Shown in pieces: positions 57,910 through 64,000 of a stretch of DNA of 64,000 nucleotides (positions are counted from its first letter, which is position 1; each line of letters opens with the position of its first letter). The notes under the pieces were generated by a model, which did no database searches, was not told where the DNA came from, and saw only the letters and a program-made list of their open reading frames with translations. The DNA comes from Akebia trifoliata (lineage: Eukaryota > Streptophyta > Magnoliopsida > Ranunculales > Lardizabalaceae). The stretch is taken from NCBI GenBank assembly GCA_017979445.1, contig CM030713.1, positions 23,977,163 through 24,041,162 on the forward strand, written 5' to 3'. The position numbers and the translations under genes were made by a program.

Positions 57910-60667
57910 CACCCACCGAAACTTTAAGCAAACAAACAACTCTTGTAACCCTAGTTTTTCAAAATCCGAGATCTTTAGGGCATGAAATGCCCAAGTTTGA
58001 GGAACATCTATGAGGTGCTCTAGATCTTTTCCAGGTGAAGATATCACTAGTTGGCGACCTACATGAGGTGCTCTAGATCTATGAGGTGCTCGACATTTTT
58101 AGAGATCTGGAGCTATGGCGACCTACATTCGTTGAAACCCTAGATTCTCGGATCGCTCGTGCAAAGGAGTTACGGTTGAAGTGGTTTTAAACTAGAGATA
58201 GAGACTGTAAACGAGTATGAAACCTAAAGTGCGCGCTTGTACCGGATTTTGGGATCCGAAAATTTTGAATAATTTTGTAGCAATTTAAAATAGTTTTAAA
58301 TATTTTTCAAGTCACATGTTTTTATATTACATAGGCCTAGCATTTGATAGATTGCATTCCATTATTGTGGTGCATCTAATGTAAAAATAAATAAAAAAAT
58401 TTTGTTTAAACCGTTTAATTTAGACTTAAACTTTTGAAGTCTAACATCTATAATTATTTTCAATTTTTTATTTTCTGATTCTTGATTCAAAACTTTTGAA
58501 TTTCGATTCTGATATTTGAAATCTGAAACGAAACAAGTACGATTAAAATTTTTAAAGTCTGAATTTTAAATGTAAACCACCTCCATTCAAACTTTAGAAG
58601 TGTTATCAAACACACACTTATATAGTTCTTCGAATATTAGAAATTTAGATGATGAATATCTAATACAATTAACAACTTCTTTAACAGGAGAACTGATTTT
58701 TTTCACAATATTTCATCCACTCTTAGACTACAAGGTTTAATAGATGTAAAGCAGCAAACAAGAAATATTTTTTTAAATATGTCATCAATAATTAATATTT
58801 TTTTTTTAGATTTCTTACTGTTGCATCATTATTTGAAGCATTATCTAAAGTAATAGTAAAAGACCTCTACATCGATGAAGTTAATTTTGATGAAATCATA
58901 GTACAAAACCCACATCTTCATGATATCGAGGTAAATGTAAGCTTTTGCCTTTGTCACTAAAAATATTTGTATACCATTTGGCATAGATATCAATATACTT
59001 CATATAATCCCTAAATGAGAAAGGAGATTCCATATCAAAGTTGAAAAAAAATCATTAATTGATGAAGAAGAGTTGAAGGCGCAAACTTCACACGCACATG
59101 TTAATGTTGGCAACGTTCATCTCTTAGGGTGAAAGTTGAAAAGTCCCCTTTTAGCAAGTTGAAGGATTGGGAGAGTTGGTAACTCGCGTGCATTCCAAAC
59201 ACACAAAATTTCTCAACTTTCGCTAGTTGCAGACTCACACACAACTAGCGGTTTTCAAACACGCCCCTAATCTTTATTTCTCCACATTTTTCAATAATTA
59301 GATCGCTGAAGCTCCTCAAAGAACGCTTTCGCATCATAAGGAAGCATAATGAGATTGTTCATGCACACATCGCCATTGCTGTGAAAACACCGAAATGACA
59401 GAACCAAAACTTTTCTGGATCAACTAGTTGCACATCACCCATTACCAATTGCATTCCAACACTTACAAATTCCCCTTTCCACTCCACTTGGATGATTACA
59501 ATCCAAAAATAATTTTTTTAAAAAAGTTGCACTCCTTTTTTTATAATTCTCTTCTTCTTTCTCAACAATGCCCATAGAAATGTTATCAACACAAAGAAGA
59601 TTCTACTAAAATACAACAAAAAGTGTCATGTTTCTTTTTCTTCGTTTTATATTTAAATATCATTTTCAATGAATTTTTTTTTTCTAATGTTGAAAGCTTA
59701 TGATTCTTTATATTTAAAAAAAGAACAATTGCAACAACAACAACAACAACAACAACAAAAAAAGTAAACAGAAACACAATGATTCTACAATGTAGAAAAA
59801 CCAAAAACAAAAGGAATTTTTTAAAGTTTGGTGTGCAACCAGTGATTAATGGTGTACAATTAGTCAGTCCCATTTTTTTTTTGAGTACAGATTTAATTTA
59901 TTAAGAAGTAAAGAGTTTGAGAAGACCTAACTAATTACAAGTATTAGATCACTGTTTATCCTGGATCTACACACAAAGTCTTATTATAACACAAATTCCT
60001 AAAAGACACCCCACCTTAAACACATCAAAGAGCTTAACCAAAAATAAGAATAAAAAATTAAATTACTGATGATCACTTCTTGAAGAATCTCCTCTTTCCC
60101 TTCAAAGATCCATTTGCTCCTTCCTTTCTAATTCCCCATCATACAACAAAAAGAGTTGGTGACTATAAGATTCTCTCTGCATGCACAAAGGCCACAATTT
60201 ACCAATTCTTGAATAACTCTAGAAAAATTTAGAGAAGATGCAATGAGTATGGAATAACGACAAAAAAAAAAAAACTACTAATTTCGATAGTAAAAGCTAC
60301 TCAATCTATTGCAACCATCCATCATTCCTTTCTCTCGGACGTGTTTGGTGAAACAATAGAATGAGAAACAATTGTGAATTCCTTTGATTTTCAGAGTAGC
60401 CAGCAGAAATAAAACGCCTGCAATAACAAGTGACCATGACCATGAAAATTGGAATTGCTTGAAAAACTCTTACACCATATTCATGAAATAGTCCCGAATT
60501 CAAATTCTCCAAAATCTCCGACAATTTGGAAAAATTGACAAACCAATGCGCTCGTCTAATCCAATAGTATAAAACAACTAATATGCTTCCTCTAATCCAA
60601 TGTAAATTAGCATACAAAATCTTGAAAAATACTCCATTGGATAGGGAGAAGCATGGCATCAGAGAGC
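57910..60667. other. intergenic DNA between the WRAP73-type gene and FKBP20-2
   Basis: The first ~300 bp should hold the WRAP73 5' UTR and promoter; GAGGTGCTCTAGATCT occurs twice (58012 and 58065), a small direct duplication. The rest is AT-rich, with hAT-like fragments around 58270-58620 (GTGTTATCAAACACACA), a (CAA)n run at about 59731-59757 and a LINE-like tail from about 59870. No gene seen. Confidence 0.5.
59870..60300 (-). mobile_element. LINE-like 3'-end remnant
   Basis: Starts with a T-rich tail (TTTTTTTTTTGAGTACAGAT, then TTTATTAAG) like the other LINE remnants. TTGAAGAATCTCCTCTTTCC at about 60082 resembles the same ORF2 end on the minus strand. Very decayed. Confidence 0.4.
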
Positions 60668-62432
60668 TCAATTGCAAATGACATCAGAGTAAAAAGCTAT
60701 TGTCCTCCTTTCACAATTTTGCACACTTAGTAGTTCCACATCAAAAACCTCAAATTGTTTTGCACTGAAAAACGTCGATGGTCCCACCTGTAAAATACAA
60801 CATAATCACCCATCAGCCTTGCTAGTTAGTGACACTGGTCACAGGAATTACATAATATGTGTTTGGGGGGGGGGGGGGGGGGGGGGGAGTTGTTGTGTGA
60901 GAAACAGTCTTTAACCTACACCAAATCATTATTAATCATGTAAAATAGTGCAGATCTCAAGAATGCATGTCTCACTAAATTTCTTTTATTTAAATCCCAA
61001 TGGTAAAAGTCCATTTCATTCCACAGAAGATTAACACTGTAACCTTTCTCATTAAATCCCAATTATAAAAGCCCATTTCATAAAATTTCTTTGATTTAAA
61101 TCCCACTCATCTGTTCTCCAACGAATTCTCAGTTTTTTGCATAAAGATTTGATTTTCTATATAGGGGAAAACAAGTTTTTACATAGGAGAAATTGTTTTT
61201 GCGATCACAGCTATGTTTCAGTTTCCATTGCTCAACTCTCAAAACAATCCTGCTTTGCAAACACACTCTATAGGCTGGCTAATTAAAGGGCAACTGATAA
61301 AGCCATATTAGGCAGAAATATAAGGGAGTATCAAATGACCTTATTTGCTATACCAAGCTTTAATGGCAACTGTGAGGGTAGATTCCAGATGGAGATGGTA
61401 AAAGCAAATATGAACACTAAATGGAGGACCAGGATTCATTTAGCCTACCCCAAATTTTGGGGATTAGGCTCTGAGGATGAGGATTCTAACTAATAAAAAA
61501 CAAGAATGGAAAAAAAGAAACCTGCTATTGGCACCCCAACTTGTACTTATTGCACCCCAATTAAAAATAAAGAAAATAAGTGAATGGTTGAGAATAGGTA
61601 AAAAGTTGGGGTGCCAATAGAAGATCCCTCATTTTTTTTGCTAGATTTCTATTTTTTGGGTTTAGGATTTTATATGAGCCAAATCATAATTGTAAACAAC
61701 TACTGAAATTGTTTGAATGAGTGTTATAATGTTTCGTAATGTTGAGATTATAATTTGAGACATAACTTTGTAGTGTTTGAAGAGTGTGTTTTAATCTTCA
61801 ATCGGGATGTGATAAAAATTTAAGAAATTGGGGTCCAATAAGTAAAAGTTAGGGTGCCAATAGCAGCTCTAAAAAGAGAGGGAGGATTCTAGAGCATTTT
61901 TAACTTTGGAGAAGAAATTCTCGGTCCTGGGTTGTAAAAGATGAATAAAATGATCTAACAACAGATATCTATTAATATAGTCATCCACCCCTTCAATACT
62001 ACTAATTTGGGTAATAGATTGCTCAATTAAGCAGCTTGTGTGTTTCAGAACATCCTGAAGGAAGCTTACCAACAACATCAAAATCAGGAGAATAAAAATA
62101 AAATAAAATAAAAGAATAACAGAAAACAAAACTAAAAAAACAAGAAATGCAGAATTGTTAAACTCACTGGGGGTCCAAGTTCTGGAGGAATGATTATTCT
62201 TCTCTTTCCCCCAGGTTTCATGTCTCGAATTCCTTCTTCAAATCCTGTATTGGTTTTATATGTCCCTTTTAGCCACTGAGATAATCATACAAAAACACAC
62301 ACACAATATTACTAAATTTTCACCTGGAACCAATGCGTTGGTTCCCATCCGGATCTTGGCTGGAGTTCCCTGGTAATAGGTGCTATCGATACGACGGCCT
62401 GATTCATTATAGCCAATATAGTGAAAAGTCAC
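60668..62432 (-). CDS. FKBP20-2: FKBP20-2 peptidyl-prolyl isomerase, C-terminal exons (gene continues beyond the window)
   Basis: Three minus-strand exons: 62432-62324 (VTFHYIGYNESGRRIDSTYY, then QGTPAKIRMGTNALVPG), 62244-62168 (FEEGIRDMKPGGKRRIIIPP, then ELGPP) and 60787-60668 (VGPSTFFSAKQFEVFDVELL, then SVQNCERRTIAFYSDVICN and TGA); phases fit. FKBP20-2 is a thylakoid-lumen immunophilin needed for photosystem II supercomplex accumulation in Arabidopsis. The C-terminal Cys pair (QNC...VIC) corresponds to the redox-active disulfide described for that protein. The FKBP core is shortened compared with FKBP12, as usual in this subfamily. The transit peptide and N-terminal exons were not found between 62.43 and 64.0 kb and should lie further right. 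Intron 60788-62167 contains a MITE and a G run. Confidence 0.92.
60865..60887 (+). repeat. poly-G run of about 23
   Basis: An uninterrupted G run after TGTGTTT, within the last intron of the FKBP20-2 gene; on the gene's coding strand it is poly-C. Its length is prone to slippage and sequencing error. Confidence 0.9.
61522..61866. mobile_element. MITE with ~31-bp terminal inverted repeats
   Basis: The left end CTGCTATTGGCACCCCAACT is matched by the inverse right end AGTTAGGGTGCCAATAGCAG; pairing goes on through ACTTATTG / CAATAAGT. 345 bp, no coding capacity. A nested second pair (AAAAGTTGGGGTGCCAATAG at about 61599) suggests an element inserted in, or duplicated within, its own kind. In the last intron of FKBP20-2. 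No clear target duplication. Confidence 0.75.
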
Positions 62433-63224
62433 CTGCCATCAAAAGAAACTTATTAGGGGAGATTGCTTTTTCTGATGAAAAAACTTTAGGTGAACATGCG
62501 TCATTGATGTTATTTACATGTTCGGTAATTTTATTTTATCTTCACTTCAGCTATGTCAGAGGTTTCAGGTTAGCAAAATCATTTTTTTTTTAAGATTGGA
62601 ACAATGAATTACATTTTGGGAGTTCATGTATCAGTTGAACTGGACACAACTAGTAAAATAACAAATTTCTTGAAAACAATATGTGTTTGGATGATAAAAC
62701 TATGTAAAACTGTTTCCATCATCAAGAGATAATTGTACCTAATTAAATCTACTTTCTAGAATTGGTTCAACGCCAAATAGGTTGGAAATGCACTTCTTCT
62801 GGTTTAGGGAAAAAAAAAGAGTCTTCGTTCATCTGGAAAAAAAAAAAAGTTTTCTCAAGCTAAAATATTCAACTTCGAGTAACCCGTCCCTGCTATGTTT
62901 CTTGACCTGGCTAGTTTCTTTCAGCCTCCAGTTTAGAGGGGACCACATATTGCTATCCATGGAACATAAACAAAATAACTGCTTCTTTGGGTTCCATAGA
63001 TAGCATTGTTTAATAGTTTCAACATGTTGCTTCCTAATTTATCTCCGACCCAGTCAAGTAATGCTGACTTCACTTCCCAATTTCAACATAGGGAATTCAA
63101 TATCTACCAAAGGTAGAAAGTGAAATAAACAGAGAGAAAATAGAGATACTGATAAGAAACAAAGGAGAAGTAGACTCTCTCAGTTTCAAGGATGAGGGAG
63201 TGGCTTCACAAAATAGAGGAGTCT
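62433..63224. other. upstream intron of FKBP20-2, no exon recognised
   Basis: Expected to be an intron because the first exon seen starts in mid-domain. The sequence is AT-rich, with no FKBP N-terminal motif on the minus strand. Confidence 0.5.
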
Positions 63225-63690
63225 TGTTGACAACCATTTACCCCAAAAGACCGATCTGATGGGGAAGGTGAAACTATGAATATAAGAGGGTCACAGGTCG
63301 AACTAGGGCATGTGACACCCGGGAGCATAGGCAAATAACACAACACTCCCCCTCACAAATAAAAGTGGAAAATTCCTTCAAGGAGACTCGAACACGTGGC
63401 TTATATACGAACCCAACGCTCTGATACCATGTTGACAACCATTTACTCCAAAAGACCGATCTAATGGGGAAGGCACAACTATGAATATAAGGCGACACCG
63501 AGAGCAGAGCCGGATAACACAACACTCACCCTGAGGACCCATAAGGGTGGAAATTCCTTCGAGGAGACTCGAACTTATAAATATACGAACCCAACACTCT
63601 GATACCATGTTGGCAACCATTTACCACAACAGGTTGATCTGATGGGGAAGGCACAACTATGAATATAATACGGTCACGGGTCGAACTAGG
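63225..63690 (-). mobile_element. TRIM with three tandem LTRs
   Basis: Minus-strand LTRs at 63225-63345, 63430-63524 (internally shortened) and from 63608 (truncated near 63690), separated by two internal domains of about 83 bp. The primer site, TGGTATCAGAGCG on the minus strand (plus-strand 63417-63429; repeated just before 63608), matches initiator tRNA-Met. The LTR-int-LTR-int-LTR order is what unequal recombination between TRIM copies produces. Confidence 0.85.
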
Positions 63691-63707
63691 GCACAATATC
63701 CGCTGAG

Positions 63708-64000
63708 TGTTGTGTTACCCGCTTCCATTCCCAAGTGTCACGTGCTCACGTATCGTGCCCCACTTCGACCCATAGCCCTCTTATATCCATAGTTGTGCCT
63801 TCCCCATCAGATTAGTTTTTTTGGGTAAATGATTGTCAACATAGTAGCAAAGCACTAGGTTCGTATAAGTCACGGGTTCAAATCTCCTCGAAGGAATTTT
63901 CCACCCATGTGGGTGAGGAGGAGTGTTGAGTGTTGTGTTATCTACCTTTGCTCCTGGGTGTAACGTGCTCACGTATCATGCCCCAGTTCCAGTGACCCAC
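63708..64000 (+). mobile_element. TRIM in opposite orientation, cut by the window end
   Basis: LTR 63708-63841 (TGTTGTGTTACCC ... GATTGTCAACA), a decayed primer site (TAGTAGCAAAGC), an internal part with GGGTGAGGAGGAG polypurine tract, then a second LTR from 63931 running out of the window. It faces away from the tandem minus-strand TRIM, forming an inverted pair. Confidence 0.85.

Noticed and set aside
62333..62593. Plus-strand frame overlapping the FKBP20-2 exon
   Set aside because: The opposite strand carries the recognisable FKBP exon with splice sites; this frame is its shadow.

Overview
The window is nuclear DNA of a flowering plant, most likely a eudicot; I cannot name the species. 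It is AT-rich. Its genes have many GT-AG introns and plant-specific family members (CAT9-type amino acid transporter, thylakoid-lumen FKBP20-2, plant PDK1). The spaces between genes are filled with plant transposons: a Tat/Ogre-type LTR retrotransposon, TRIMs, LINE 3' ends, a SINE, and hAT-like, Mutator-like and fold-back MITEs.

Layout. 1-1.7 kb: diverged short repeats. 2.0-4.4 kb: a truncated, frameshifted 5' part of a PDK1 protein kinase gene. 4.6-21.1 kb: one 16.4-kb Ogre/Tat Ty3-gypsy element with 2.1-kb LTRs, a GAAGC target duplication, a tRNA-Arg-type primer site, two tandem-repeat arrays in its 5' leader, and damaged gag, protease, RT-RNase H, archaeal-type RNase H and integrase frames. 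21.1-24.1 kb: fragments of other unrelated genes on the same strand as PDK1 (an unidentified exon, a splicing factor SF3b subunit 2 exon, two MATE transporter exons, the last three exons of an ADP-glucose pyrophosphorylase). Without the Ogre element, PDK1 and these fragments form one mosaic of about 5.5 kb, the signature of a gene-capturing transposon (Helitron or Pack-TYPE). This is the most interesting object in the window.

25.2-30.9 kb: an apparently intact gene for an RNase P Rpr2/Rpp21/SNM1-type zinc-ribbon protein with a long 5'-UTR intron holding two fold-back MITEs inside (TA)n tracts. 31.9 kb: the first exon of a small conserved-looking protein. 32-39 kb: intergenic DNA with a SINE, a CACTA-like subterminal repeat region and a hAT MITE with a perfect 8-bp duplication. 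39.0-45.9 kb: an intact eight-exon CAT9-type cationic amino acid transporter gene (574 codons), with a Mutator-like MITE in intron 5. 47.4-57.9 kb, minus strand: an intact six-exon WRAP73/WDR8-type WD40 gene (457 codons); its 6.4-kb intron 4 holds a TRIM element, two diverged copies of a long-terminal-inverted-repeat transposon and a LINE remnant. 60.7-62.4 kb, minus strand: the last three exons of an FKBP20-2 gene whose 5' part lies beyond the window. 63.2-64.0 kb: tandem and inverted TRIM LTRs.

The genes do not form a pathway; they are ordinary, independently transcribed plant genes. Exon boundaries come from GT-AG signals, reading phase and remembered family sequence patterns. No alignment or expression data were available.
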